A stretch of 64,000 nucleotides of DNA from Ensifer adhaerens (GTDB taxonomy: Bacteria > Pseudomonadota > Alphaproteobacteria > Rhizobiales > Rhizobiaceae), in contig NZ_LGAP01000005.1 of the NCBI RefSeq assembly GCF_001270265.1, forward strand, positions 62,001-126,000. The letters are read 5' to 3'. This document shows, one piece after another, positions 32,931 through 40,707 of this stretch. Made by a program: the position numbers and the translations under genes. The stretch's first letter is position 1. Every line of letters begins with the position of its first letter. The notes beneath the pieces are model-generated. The model saw nothing but the letters and a program-made list of their open reading frames with translations, made no database searches and was not told the DNA's origin.

Positions 32931-33617
32931 CTATTTTCGATGAGGTTTGGTTTTTGTTGTCGTCGCCGGCTTGGTCGCCGCCTGGGGCATGCCGGTCTCG
33001 TTGGGCAAGGGTGCGCGGGACCGGAACAGCGGCAAGGTGCCGGTCCAGATCAGCCGGACGGGCGTATCCGTCCTGTTCCACCAGTAGTGTGGCTGGATGC
33101 CGCGAAAATGCAGGCCGTCGCCGGGGGTAAGCGTGGTCTCGTCATCATCGAGGCCGAACAGGATTTCGCCTTCGAGCAGATAGACCAGTTCCTCGCCCTC
33201 ATGGCTGAACACCTCTGAGCGGTGCCCGGCGGGGATGGTGATGACAAAGCTGGACAGCTGGTTTCCAGCAAAATCCGCGCCGATCCGCTCATAGGACACC
33301 GGCGAACCGCCGACGGAAAAGACCATGCGTTCGCCGGCACGCGACAGACCGGTATCGATCGCCGGCGCCAGGATGAAGTGGTTGAGCTCGGCGTTCAGCC
33401 TCTGGGCGATCTGCGCTAGGGTGCCGAGCGAGGGCATGGCGAGGTCACGTTCGATCTGGCTGAGATAGCCGACCGAGACGCCGGCCGCATCGCTGAGCGC
33501 CTGCAGCGTCATATGCATCTGCCGTCGCCGCGCGCGCACCAGCGCGCCGATCCGCGGCTGGCCCGCAGTCGCGGTCCTGGCGGATGCGGTCTCTGCATCC
33601 TCAGATGGCACGGTCAC
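32931..33617 (-). CDS. XRE family regulator with C-terminal cupin domain
   Basis: This 228-residue protein has a helix-turn-helix (IGALVRARRRQMHMTLQALSDAAGVSVGYLSQIERDLAMPSL region, residues about 23-64) joined to a cupin sensor domain (HRSEVFSHEGEELVYLLEGEILFGLDDDE, about 130-158, then TPGDGLHFRG). Such PuuR-like regulators sense small metabolites and commonly control amine, amino acid or peptide uptake. The start is GTG, preceded by GAGGAGAAG. It sits at the head of the binding-protein transcript and faces the importer operon, so it probably controls both. The last 30 residues are Thr/Lys-rich and probably disordered. Confidence 0.9.
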   Translation of the reverse strand: MTVPSEDAETASARTATAGQPRIGALVRARRRQMHMTLQALSDAAGVSVGYLSQIERDLAMPSLGTLAQIAQRLNAELNHFILAPAIDTGLSRAGERMVFSVGGSPVSYERIGADFAGNQLSSFVITIPAGHRSEVFSHEGEELVYLLEGEILFGLDDDETTLTPGDGLHFRGIQPHYWWNRTDTPVRLIWTGTLPLFRSRAPLPNETGMPQAATKPATTTKTKPHRK

Positions 33618-33737
33618 GATGGCTTCTCCTCACCAGTAAAATTTTTTTGATTTAAGCAAACTTATTTATATACTCCAAGCGAATTCTTGCGCTATCGACA
33701 GCCGCGACCGCAAGCGAACGAGGGATGGAATCGCCAC
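33618..33737. promoter_or_regulatory. Divergent promoter region of the split peptide importer
   Basis: This 120-bp AT-rich spacer separates the XRE/binding-protein transcript from the permease operon. It contains TTTGATTTAAGCAAA (33646-33660), an imperfect inverted repeat, and TTTATATACT at 33665-33674, which could be a -10 for the plus strand. No convincing -35 was seen. Confidence 0.35.
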
Positions 33738-34814
33738 GTGGCAAATAACAACACGACTACAGCGCCCGCGCCGACGCGCCGCGCCAGGGCGCAAAGCCCG
33801 GGCAGACGACGCCTTTTTTCGTTCCTGGGTTTTCTCGTCACGCTTGGCGTGACCTTCATCGGGCTGCTCGCAATCACCTTCTTCATCGGCCGTATCGTGC
33901 CGATCGATCCGGTGCTCGCCGTCGTCGGTGACCGCGCCCCCGTCGCCGTCTATGAGCGTGTCCGCGAGGAGATGGGGCTTGACCGGCCGCTGGCCGCCCA
34001 GTTCGTCAGCTATGTCGGCGACGTGGTGACCGGCAACTTCGGCACTGCGGTTTCGACAGGAAAGCCTGTGATCGAGGATCTCGCCCGGGTCTTCCCGGCG
34101 ACCCTGGAGATGGCGACGCTCGGTATCATCCTCGGCGTGCTGATCGGCGTGCCGCTTGGCGTCGTCGCCGCAAGCCGTCGCGGTTCCTGGCTCGATCAGG
34201 GCATCCGCGTCATCGGCCTGCTCGGTTACTCCGTCCCGGCCTTCTGGCTCGGCCTCGTCGGGCTGGCTGTCTTCTACGCGAAGCTGAAATGGGTTGGCGG
34301 CCCCGGCCGGGTCGACATCTTCTATGACGGCGTCGTCACTCCGATCACCGGCCTTATCCTCGTCGACAGCATCATTGCCGGCGACCGGGAGATCTTCCGC
34401 AACGCGGTCTGGCACCTCGTCCTGCCGGCGTCCTGTCTCGGCTTCTTCTCGCTGGCCTATATCGCCCGCATGACGCGATCCTTCATGCTGGACCAGTTGA
34501 GCCAGGAATATGTGACCACGGCGCGGGTCAAGGGCGTACCGGAACGGCTCGTCATCTGGCGCCATGCCTTCCGTCCGATCCGCGTGCCGCTGATCACCGT
34601 CATCGGCCTTTCCTATGCCGGCCTGCTCGAAGGCTCCGTAATGATCGAGACGATCTTTTCGTGGCCTGGCATCGGCAACTACCTGACCGTCGCCTTGCTC
34701 AACGCCGACATGGCAGCCGTCCTCGGCTCGACCCTGGTGATCGGGGCGGTCTTCATCGGCATCAACAAGATATCGGACGTGCTCTATCGCGTGCTCGATC
34801 CGCGTGCGCGCTAG
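33738..34814 (+). CDS. Peptide-class ABC permease (DppB type)
   Basis: This 358-residue inner-membrane permease has an N-terminal basic tail of about 30 residues before the first membrane segment (FLGFLVTLGVTFIGLLAITFFIGRIVPIDP). Family marks are EMGLDRPLAAQFVSYVGDVVTGNFGTAVSTG, LLGYSVPAFWLGLVGLAVFY and the EAA-like loop YVTTARVKGVPERLVIWRHAFR, with ETIFSWPGIGNYLT near the end. I use GTG 33738, with GGA about eight bases upstream; the frame opens further upstream at 33687. It is the first gene of the DppBCDF-type operon. Confidence 0.88.
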   Translation: MANNNTTTAPAPTRRARAQSPGRRRLFSFLGFLVTLGVTFIGLLAITFFIGRIVPIDPVLAVVGDRAPVAVYERVREEMGLDRPLAAQFVSYVGDVVTGNFGTAVSTGKPVIEDLARVFPATLEMATLGIILGVLIGVPLGVVAASRRGSWLDQGIRVIGLLGYSVPAFWLGLVGLAVFYAKLKWVGGPGRVDIFYDGVVTPITGLILVDSIIAGDREIFRNAVWHLVLPASCLGFFSLAYIARMTRSFMLDQLSQEYVTTARVKGVPERLVIWRHAFRPIRVPLITVIGLSYAGLLEGSVMIETIFSWPGIGNYLTVALLNADMAAVLGSTLVIGAVFIGINKISDVLYRVLDPRAR

Positions 34815-34826
34815 GGAGAAGCGGAC

Positions 34827-35732
34827 ATGACAACACTTCGCGACTGGCTGATCGACGACAGCCCCGCCTCGCCGATGCAAGCGCGCCTCGGCAGATTCTA
34901 CCGGATTTTCGGCGCGCTGATGCACAACCCGCTCGCCGTGGTCGGCGCGATCATCATTCTGGTGCTCGTTTTGACGGCGCTGTTTGCGCCCTGGATCGCA
35001 ACGCATGATCCGCTGCGCCAGGCGCTCGGCGAACGCCTGCTGCCGCCGAGTGCTGCCCATTGGATGGGAACTGACGAACTCGGCCGGGATATCTGGTCGC
35101 GCGTCGTCTACGGTGCACGCATCACGCTTGCGATCGTGACGCTGGTCGCCGTGCTTGCAGCACCCGCCGGCCTGGTGATCGGCGTTGCCGCCGGCTATTT
35201 TGGCGGGTGGGTCGATCGCATCCTAATGGGCATCACCGACATTTTCCTATCGCTGCCCAAGCTGATCCTGGCGCTTGCCTTTGTCGCGGCCCTGGGACCA
35301 GGCATCGAAAACGCGATCATCGCCATCGCCATTACCTCCTGGCCTGGCTATGCCCGCGTTGCCCGCGCCGAAACGCTAACCTTCAAGAACTCCGAATTCA
35401 TCTCGGCCGTGCGGCTGCTCGGTGCGTCGAGCCTCCGGGTCAATCTCGGCCACGTCCTGCCGCTCTGCACCTCGTCGATGATCGTGCGCGTCACGCTCGA
35501 TATGGCAGGCATCATCCTGACTGCCGCCGGCCTCGGTTTCATCGGGCTTGGCGCCCAGCCGCCGCTGCCTGAATGGGGCGCGATGATCTCGCGCGGTCGC
35601 TCCTTCATTCTCGACCAATGGTGGGTGGCAACGATGCCCGGCTTTGCGATCATTCTCGTCAGCCTCGGCTTCTGCTTCCTCGGCGACGGCCTGCGCGACG
35701 TGCTCGATCCGAAGAGCGGGGAGCAACGCTGA
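34827..35732 (+). CDS. Peptide-class ABC permease (DppC type)
   Basis: This 301-residue permease partners the DppB-type protein. Typical DppC blocks are MHNPLAVVGAIIILVLVLTALFAPWIA, HWMGTDELGRDIWSRVVYGARI and the loop ITSWPGYARVARAETLTFKNSEFISAVRLLGAS, followed by LGFIGLGAQPPLPEWGAMISRGRSF. GGGAGAAG precedes the ATG. Its TGA overlaps the next ATG by one base. Confidence 0.92.
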   Translation: MTTLRDWLIDDSPASPMQARLGRFYRIFGALMHNPLAVVGAIIILVLVLTALFAPWIATHDPLRQALGERLLPPSAAHWMGTDELGRDIWSRVVYGARITLAIVTLVAVLAAPAGLVIGVAAGYFGGWVDRILMGITDIFLSLPKLILALAFVAALGPGIENAIIAIAITSWPGYARVARAETLTFKNSEFISAVRLLGASSLRVNLGHVLPLCTSSMIVRVTLDMAGIILTAAGLGFIGLGAQPPLPEWGAMISRGRSFILDQWWVATMPGFAIILVSLGFCFLGDGLRDVLDPKSGEQR

Positions 35733-36571
35733 TGAACCCGCTTCTCGAAATCGAAAACCTGCGCGTCACCTTCCCGACGCCGCGCGGCGACCTGGAGGTC
35801 GTGCGGGGTCTGTCCTTCACGCTCGGCCGCGAACGCCTCGGTATCGTCGGCGAAAGCGGTTCGGGAAAATCGATGACCGGCCGCTCGATCCTCAAGCTGG
35901 TGCGTGCACCCGGCCGAGTGACGGCAGACAGACTGACCTTTGACGGCATCGACCTGCTGACGCGCTCCGAACGGCAGATGCGCGCCATCCGCGGCGCGCG
36001 CATCTCGATGGTGATGCAGGACCCGAAGTTCTCGCTGAACCCGGTCATGACCATCGGCGAACAGATCGCCGAGGCACTGCTGACGCATCAGCGCCTGCCG
36101 CGCCGTGAGGTGAACAACCGCGTTTTCACCATGCTGGAATCTGTCCGGATCGCCGATCCGGAGCGTGTGGCCAAGCTCTACCCGCATGAAGTTTCCGGCG
36201 GCATGGGCCAGCGCGTGATGATCGCGATGATGCTGATCCCCGAACCGGATCTGCTCATTGCCGACGAGCCGACATCTGCGCTCGACGTCTCGGTGCAGGC
36301 CCAGGTGCTCGACATCATCGATGAACTGGTTAAGCGCAAGGGCAAGGGCATGGGCCTGATCTTCATCAGCCACGACCTCAATCTGGTTTCGAGCTATTGC
36401 GACCGCATCCTGGTGATGAACACCGGCGAGGTGGTGGAAGAGTGCAAGGCGGGCGAGTTGATGAATGCCACGCACCCCTACACCCGCGGCCTCATCGCCT
36501 CCATCCCGCGTCTCGATGAAACCCGGAACGAGCTCCCTGTGCTCGACCGCAGCGCATGGGCAACGAAATGA
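35732..36571 (+). CDS. Peptide-class ABC ATP-binding protein (DppD type)
   Basis: This 279-residue ATPase has Walker A ([12 protein letters not shown], about residue 41), Q-loop region VMQDPKFSLNPVMTIGEQIAE, signature SGGMGQRVMIAMML, Walker B ([12 protein letters not shown]) and switch His in FISHDLNLVSSYC. The signature reads Ser-Gly-Gly-Met rather than Ser-Gly-Gly-Gln, a common DppD variation. It lacks the long C-terminal oligopeptide extension with a cysteine cluster seen in many DppD/OppD proteins, which suggests a non-oligopeptide ligand (inference). The start ATG overlaps the upstream stop. Confidence 0.9.
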   Translation: MNPLLEIENLRVTFPTPRGDLEVVRGLSFTLGRERLGIVGESGSGKSMTGRSILKLVRAPGRVTADRLTFDGIDLLTRSERQMRAIRGARISMVMQDPKFSLNPVMTIGEQIAEALLTHQRLPRREVNNRVFTMLESVRIADPERVAKLYPHEVSGGMGQRVMIAMMLIPEPDLLIADEPTSALDVSVQAQVLDIIDELVKRKGKGMGLIFISHDLNLVSSYCDRILVMNTGEVVEECKAGELMNATHPYTRGLIASIPRLDETRNELPVLDRSAWATK

Positions 36572-37308
36572 CGGCGCTTTCTCTGAAGAACCTCGACATC
36601 TCCTATGGCGACGTGCAGATCACCCACGACGTCAACCTCGAGATCGCCGATGGTGAGAGTTTTGCTCTCGTCGGCGAGAGCGGCTCGGGCAAGTCGACGG
36701 TGCTGAAGGCGATCGCCGGCCTTGCTCCGGAATGGACCGGGGAGATCAACGTCTTCGGCAAGCCGCGCAGCCACGGCATCGAGCGTGCCTTCTCCCGTCA
36801 GTGTCAGATGGTGTTCCAAGATCCCTACGGCTCGCTGCATCCGCGCAAGACCGTCGATGCCACGCTCGGCGAAGCGTTGACGATCCACGGCATCGGCGAT
36901 CGCAGTGCGCGCATCGAAGAGGTGATGGCCTCCGTCGGCCTGGACCGGAAATTCCGCTTCCGCTTTCCGCACCAGCTCTCCGGTGGCCAGCGCCAGCGCG
37001 TCGCCATCGCCCGGGCGTTGATGCTGAAGCCGAAGGTGCTTTTACTCGACGAGCCCACCTCGGCGCTCGATGTGTCGGTGCAGGCAGAAATCCTGAACCT
37101 GCTTAAGCGATTGCGGCAGGAGCAGAACCTTACTTTCCTGATGGTCACCCACAATCTGCCGGTCGTTTCCTTCCTCTGCGATCGGCTGGCCGTCATGCGG
37201 CAGGGCCGCATTGTGGAGGTGGCAGATGTCGCCGACCTCAAGCGCGGTGACCTCAAGGACCCCTATTCGCGTGAACTGATGCACATCAGCGCAGCGCACG
37301 CGAATTAA
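36568..37308 (+). CDS. Peptide-class ABC ATP-binding protein (DppF type)
   Basis: This ATPase of about 246 residues has Walker A ([13 protein letters not shown]), MVFQDPYGSLHPRKTVD, signature LSGGQRQRVAIARAL, Walker B ([12 protein letters not shown]) and MVTHNLPVVSFLCDRLAVM. It forms the ATPase heterodimer with the DppD-type protein. The start could be ATG 36556 or ATG 36568; the latter gives the common ATGA overlap with the upstream stop. It lacks the C-terminal cysteine-containing tail of DppF. A GAF protein gene follows after 21 bases. Confidence 0.9.
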   Translation: MTALSLKNLDISYGDVQITHDVNLEIADGESFALVGESGSGKSTVLKAIAGLAPEWTGEINVFGKPRSHGIERAFSRQCQMVFQDPYGSLHPRKTVDATLGEALTIHGIGDRSARIEEVMASVGLDRKFRFRFPHQLSGGQRQRVAIARALMLKPKVLLLDEPTSALDVSVQAEILNLLKRLRQEQNLTFLMVTHNLPVVSFLCDRLAVMRQGRIVEVADVADLKRGDLKDPYSRELMHISAAHAN

Positions 37309-37329
37309 TCAACATTCCAAGGACATATG

Positions 37330-37836
37330 ATGAACAGTGAACAGATCGCTGCCGCGTTGGCTGAATTCGACGCGGCGATTGCCAGGGACATCGACGCGGA
37401 CGCCGTATGGGGCGCGCTTCAGACGCTTTGCCGCCAGGTGATCGGCGCCAAGCTCTTCACAATCATGACCGTCGACATGGTCAACGAGGTCGCCTGTCGT
37501 GCCTATACCTCGCATCCCGAGGAATACCCGACGTCCGGCACCAAGCCGATCCGTTACGACAGCTGGTTCGACATCGTGCACAAGGCGCATCAGACATTCG
37601 TCGCCAATACGATTGTCGATATCTCCAAGGTGTTCGGCGACCACGAGACCATCTGGGCGCTCGGCTGCGGATCGGTTACCAATATCCCCGTTGTCGTCGG
37701 TGGCGAGCTGCTCGGAACTGTGAACTGCCTCGACGTCGAAAATCATTACACACCAGAGCGCGTTGCCCTTTCGAAACACCTGGAGATGCCGGCAAAGCTG
37801 GCGTTCCTTGCCGCCGCACGCTCGGCCAAGAACTGA
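37330..37836 (+). CDS. GAF domain protein linked to the peptide-class importer
   Basis: This 168-residue protein consists essentially of one GAF domain: LQTLCRQVIGAKLFTIMTVDM at the start, KPIRYDSWFDIVHKAHQTFVANTIVDISKVFGDH in the middle, and GCGSVTNIPVVVGGELLGTVNCLDVENHYTPE at the end. No output domain is present. GAF domains bind small ligands. It is the last gene of the plus-strand importer operon, so it may sense or modify the imported compound; stand-alone GAF proteins also include methionine-sulfoxide reductases, but the cysteines of that group are not seen. AAGGA suits the second of two ATGs. Confidence 0.8.
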   Translation: MNSEQIAAALAEFDAAIARDIDADAVWGALQTLCRQVIGAKLFTIMTVDMVNEVACRAYTSHPEEYPTSGTKPIRYDSWFDIVHKAHQTFVANTIVDISKVFGDHETIWALGCGSVTNIPVVVGGELLGTVNCLDVENHYTPERVALSKHLEMPAKLAFLAAARSAKN

Positions 37837-37843
37837 TTCTTCG

Positions 37844-37872
37844 AGACCGGGGGCATCCATTGCCCTCGGTCT
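37844..37872. terminator. Terminator between convergent operons
   Basis: AGACCGGGGGCA (37844-37855) pairs with TGCCCTCGGTCT (37861-37872) with one mismatch and a 5-nt loop. It ends the plus-strand importer operon and may also end the minus-strand sugar operon whose last stop is at 37884. Confidence 0.65.
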
Positions 37873-37883
37873 TGATCTTTGCT

Positions 37884-38975
37884 TCAGCGACCGATCGCCA
37901 TCCCTGTCTGCTTCAGGAAGAAATGCATCTTCTGCGCCTCGATCGGCACCTCGATCGTATCGTCCGGCCTGACACGCGATGCCGCATGTATCTGTCCAGT
38001 GAAGGCCGCTTGGCCCACCCTCCCGAGCGCCAGCGTATGCGGCCCAAGCGGCTCGATATCACGCACCTGTAGCGTGAGCTTCGGCGCATCGGCCTCCGAC
38101 GACATCGTGTGCTCCGGCCGAATGCCGAGCACGACCGCCTGACCGACGAAAGCGCCGAGCTTGTCGGCACGAGCGTCCGGGATGTTGACCGCGATACCCC
38201 CATCCGCCTTGAACCACAGCCCACCATTGCCACGTTCGAGCAATCCTTCGACGAAGTTCATGCTCGGAGCGCCGATGAATGCGGCGACGAACAGATTGCT
38301 CGGCGCTTCGTAGAGCGTGATGGGATCGGCGGCCTGCTCAATGCGTCCCTGGTTCATGACAACGACACGGTCGGCCATGGTCATGGCCTCGACCTGATCG
38401 TGGGTAACGTAGACAGCGGTCGTCTGAAGACGGCGGTGCAACAGCTTGATTTCCGTGCGCATTTCAATGCGCAGCTTGGCGTCGAGGTTCGATAGCGGTT
38501 CGTCGAACAGGAAGACATCCGGCTGGCGGACGATCGCGCGACCGATGGCGACGCGCTGGCGCTGGCCACCGGAAAGAGCGCTCGGCTTGCGATTGAGATA
38601 GGCGCCCAGATTGAGAATACGGGCCGCCTCGGCGACGGATTTTTCGATGTCGGCCTTCGAGGTGCCCCGGACCTTCATGCCGTAACCGATGTTCTCCGCC
38701 ACCGTCATATGCGGATAGAGCGCGTAGTTCTGGAACACCATCGAACAATTGCGCAGGCCCGGGCGCAAATCGGTTACGTCACGTTCGCCGATCCGAACCG
38801 CGCCCGAGGATGCGGTCTCAAGGCCCGCAATCATGCGCAGGGTGGTGGTCTTCCCGCAACCGGACGGCCCGACGAGAACGACGAACTCCCGGTCGGCAAT
38901 TTCAAGATCGAGCGGCGGGATGACGGTGACGCTACCGAAGGACTTGGTAATCTGCTCCAACCGGACCTGGGACAT
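37884..38975 (-). CDS. Sugar ABC transporter ATP-binding protein (UgpC/MalK type)
   Basis: This 363-residue CUT1 ATPase has Walker A (VGPSGCGKTTTLRM, about residue 36), Q-loop MVFQNYALYPHMTVAENIGYGM, signature LSGGQRQRVAIGRAI, Walker B (FLFDEPLSNLD), YVTHDQVEAMTMAD and a C-terminal TOBE regulatory domain (IRPEHTM region onward). It serves the permease pair at 40708-42611. The start at ATG 38975 gives the family N-terminus MSQVRLEQITKSFG; upstream in-frame codons lie in promoter-like DNA. It is separated from the binding-protein gene by 236 bases containing a repeat and a hairpin. Confidence 0.9.
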   Translation of the reverse strand: MSQVRLEQITKSFGSVTVIPPLDLEIADREFVVLVGPSGCGKTTTLRMIAGLETASSGAVRIGERDVTDLRPGLRNCSMVFQNYALYPHMTVAENIGYGMKVRGTSKADIEKSVAEAARILNLGAYLNRKPSALSGGQRQRVAIGRAIVRQPDVFLFDEPLSNLDAKLRIEMRTEIKLLHRRLQTTAVYVTHDQVEAMTMADRVVVMNQGRIEQAADPITLYEAPSNLFVAAFIGAPSMNFVEGLLERGNGGLWFKADGGIAVNIPDARADKLGAFVGQAVVLGIRPEHTMSSEADAPKLTLQVRDIEPLGPHTLALGRVGQAAFTGQIHAASRVRPDDTIEVPIEAQKMHFFLKQTGMAIGR

Positions 38976-39026
38976 GCTGACGCCTTTTCTGCTGACGATA
39001 ACCGGCGCGACGGTCGGCCGGGACAC

Positions 39027-39130
39027 TGCATAATTCCTCAAATCAGCATCGATTTAAGGAGAAAATTATGCAGCAGGTTTCAAGCGCTACAGCGTCCTTA
39101 GCGCGTCATATTTGACGCGCGGCGCTGTAG
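39027..39130 (+). repeat. Mosaic palindromic repeat, well-preserved copy
   Basis: Two palindromic modules lie in a row: an AT-rich one (39027-39072, ends TGCATAATT and AATTATGCA) and a GC-rich one (39087-39130, ends CTACAGCG and CGCTGTAG, inner arms GCGCGTC/GACGCGC). The diverged copy at 30642-30746 is in opposite orientation. It is inserted between two genes of one operon. Confidence 0.75.
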
Positions 39131-39133
39131 TGT

Positions 39134-39163
39134 GCCTGCGACCGGTGTGCCCCGGTCGCAGGC
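39134..39163 (-). terminator. Hairpin after sugar-binding-protein gene
   Basis: GCCTGCGACCGG (39134-39145) and CCGGTCGCAGGC (39152-39163) form a perfect 12-bp stem with a 6-nt loop, 48 bases after the binding-protein stop. There is no T-run on the minus strand. Confidence 0.6.
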
Positions 39164-39211
39164 ATCAGGAAATCCGTTCCGATTGCTTCGGAGCGGATGG
39201 GTTGTCTCATC

Positions 39212-40666
39212 CTACTTCTGCGGCAGGCCCATTGATGCGCGATAGGCAGCGAGCTGCTTGTCGCGACCGAACTCGTCCGTCAGCTGGTTCCACTGCTCAG
39301 CGACGCTATCGAGCGCCTGTTGTGGTGTGACTTCTCCGGCAAGCGCCTTGGAGAGTTCGATCTCAAGCACTTCGGTATAGGAGAAATAGCCCGGCAAACG
39401 CATGTCGAGCGCGATGTTCTTCGCGGTGACCGCGTCCTTCTGCGCGCCGAGATACTCCTTGGCTTCACGCTCGGAGAAGATCTTCGACCAGAGATCGAGA
39501 TTGGTCGTGTGGGAGATGCGATAAGGATTGACGCCGGTACCGCCGGTGATCGCCGCCTGGCCGGAGACGGCAGGGCTCGACAGATACTGGATGTAGTTCC
39601 AGGCCGCTTCCTGCTTGGTGGATGATGCGGGCACCGCCGCCTGCCAGCCGCCGAAGGCCATGAAGGAGGTCTGCACGACGTGGTCGAACTTGTCCCACTT
39701 CTTGGTCTTGTAGTTCCAGATCTCGTCCGAGCCCGGCAACGGTGCCGAGCCGACACTGCCTGCCACCTTCGACTGCTTCGGGTCGGCGCCGATGACGCCG
39801 GTATCGCCCCAGCCGATCGACTCGGCAACCTGGCCGCCGGCAAAGGCCGCGTTCACTTCGCCGAAGGAGAAGTTTAGGGCATTCGGCGGCGCGAGCTTCG
39901 ACGCGCGGATATATTCTTCGAGGCCGCGGATCCAGCCGGGATTGTTGACCTGTGCATCCATCGTGTCCGGATCGAAGAACATTCCGCCCGGATTGTCGGG
40001 GTGGCTGGTGTAGCCGGCGACGTGGCTGAAGAGGAACCAGAACTGCTGACCGCCGCGGCGGAAGGCCTCTGCGGTTCCCCACAGGTTGTTGGAGGGCTGG
40101 TTGAAGTACTCAGCAATATCGAGATACTGCTTCCAGCTCTTCGGCGGCGCCAGATCGTAGCCGTATTTCTCCTTGAAGGCCTTCTGGTTGTCGGCGTTCT
40201 CGAACAGGTCGATGCGGTAGCTGTAAGTATGGGCGTCACCGTCCATCGTCTGTGACAGGATCTTGCCGTTCCAGACCATCAGCTGCTCGCGATAGACCGG
40301 CGCGATATCCTCCCAATCAGCGCCCTTCTGCATATCAGCGGGCATTTCCGACAGGAAATCGGTGAAGTCCGGCGCCCAGGCCGGCGCAAAGGCAATGACG
40401 TCAAAGGCATCTTCACCCGATGTCAGGGACGTGACGATTTTCGGGTAGAGTTCCGACCACGGAAACTCGACGACCTTCACCTTGCCGCAGGTCTTTTCCT
40501 CCCAACCCTTGGCCGCAAGTTGCAGCGCGGACGCGATATAGGGCCCGGTCTGCGTGGTCGCCGTCAGTTCGACGCCGGAATAATCGGGGTCGCAGGCGAG
40601 TGCCGTGCCGGTGCTTGCCATGGCAAGAACACCCAGCGACGCTGATGCTAGTAGCAGTTTCCTCAT
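39212..40666 (-). CDS. Extracellular sugar-binding protein (ABC importer, family 1)
   Basis: This 484-residue periplasmic binding protein has the signal peptide MRKLLLASASLGVLAMASTGTALA, then CDPDYSGVELTATTQTGPYIASAL. SLTSGEDAFDVIAFAPAWAPDF near residue 75 and the late block AWNYIQYLSSPAVSGQAAITGGTGVNPYR are typical of CUT1 binding proteins. An AAGGGAGGAAAG ribosome-binding site fixes ATG 40666. It follows the two permeases in the operon of ribokinase, RbsD/FucU, ALDH16 and DeoC genes; a pentose, deoxypentose or nucleoside-derived ligand is likely from context only. Two cysteines (positions 25 and about 53) may form a disulfide. Confidence 0.88.
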   Translation of the reverse strand: MRKLLLASASLGVLAMASTGTALACDPDYSGVELTATTQTGPYIASALQLAAKGWEEKTCGKVKVVEFPWSELYPKIVTSLTSGEDAFDVIAFAPAWAPDFTDFLSEMPADMQKGADWEDIAPVYREQLMVWNGKILSQTMDGDAHTYSYRIDLFENADNQKAFKEKYGYDLAPPKSWKQYLDIAEYFNQPSNNLWGTAEAFRRGGQQFWFLFSHVAGYTSHPDNPGGMFFDPDTMDAQVNNPGWIRGLEEYIRASKLAPPNALNFSFGEVNAAFAGGQVAESIGWGDTGVIGADPKQSKVAGSVGSAPLPGSDEIWNYKTKKWDKFDHVVQTSFMAFGGWQAAVPASSTKQEAAWNYIQYLSSPAVSGQAAITGGTGVNPYRISHTTNLDLWSKIFSEREAKEYLGAQKDAVTAKNIALDMRLPGYFSYTEVLEIELSKALAGEVTPQQALDSVAEQWNQLTDEFGRDKQLAAYRASMGLPQK

Positions 40667-40707
40667 TCTTTCCTCCCTTGAATGAATTGTTGCCGAAAAA
40701 CAGGTCG

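Noticed and set aside
39068-39115. 15-codon plus-strand ORF with AAGGAG before ATG
   Set aside because: It lies wholly within the mosaic palindromic repeat; the apparent ribosome-binding site is part of the AT-rich palindrome arm, and the corresponding ORF is lost in the 30.6 kb copy.
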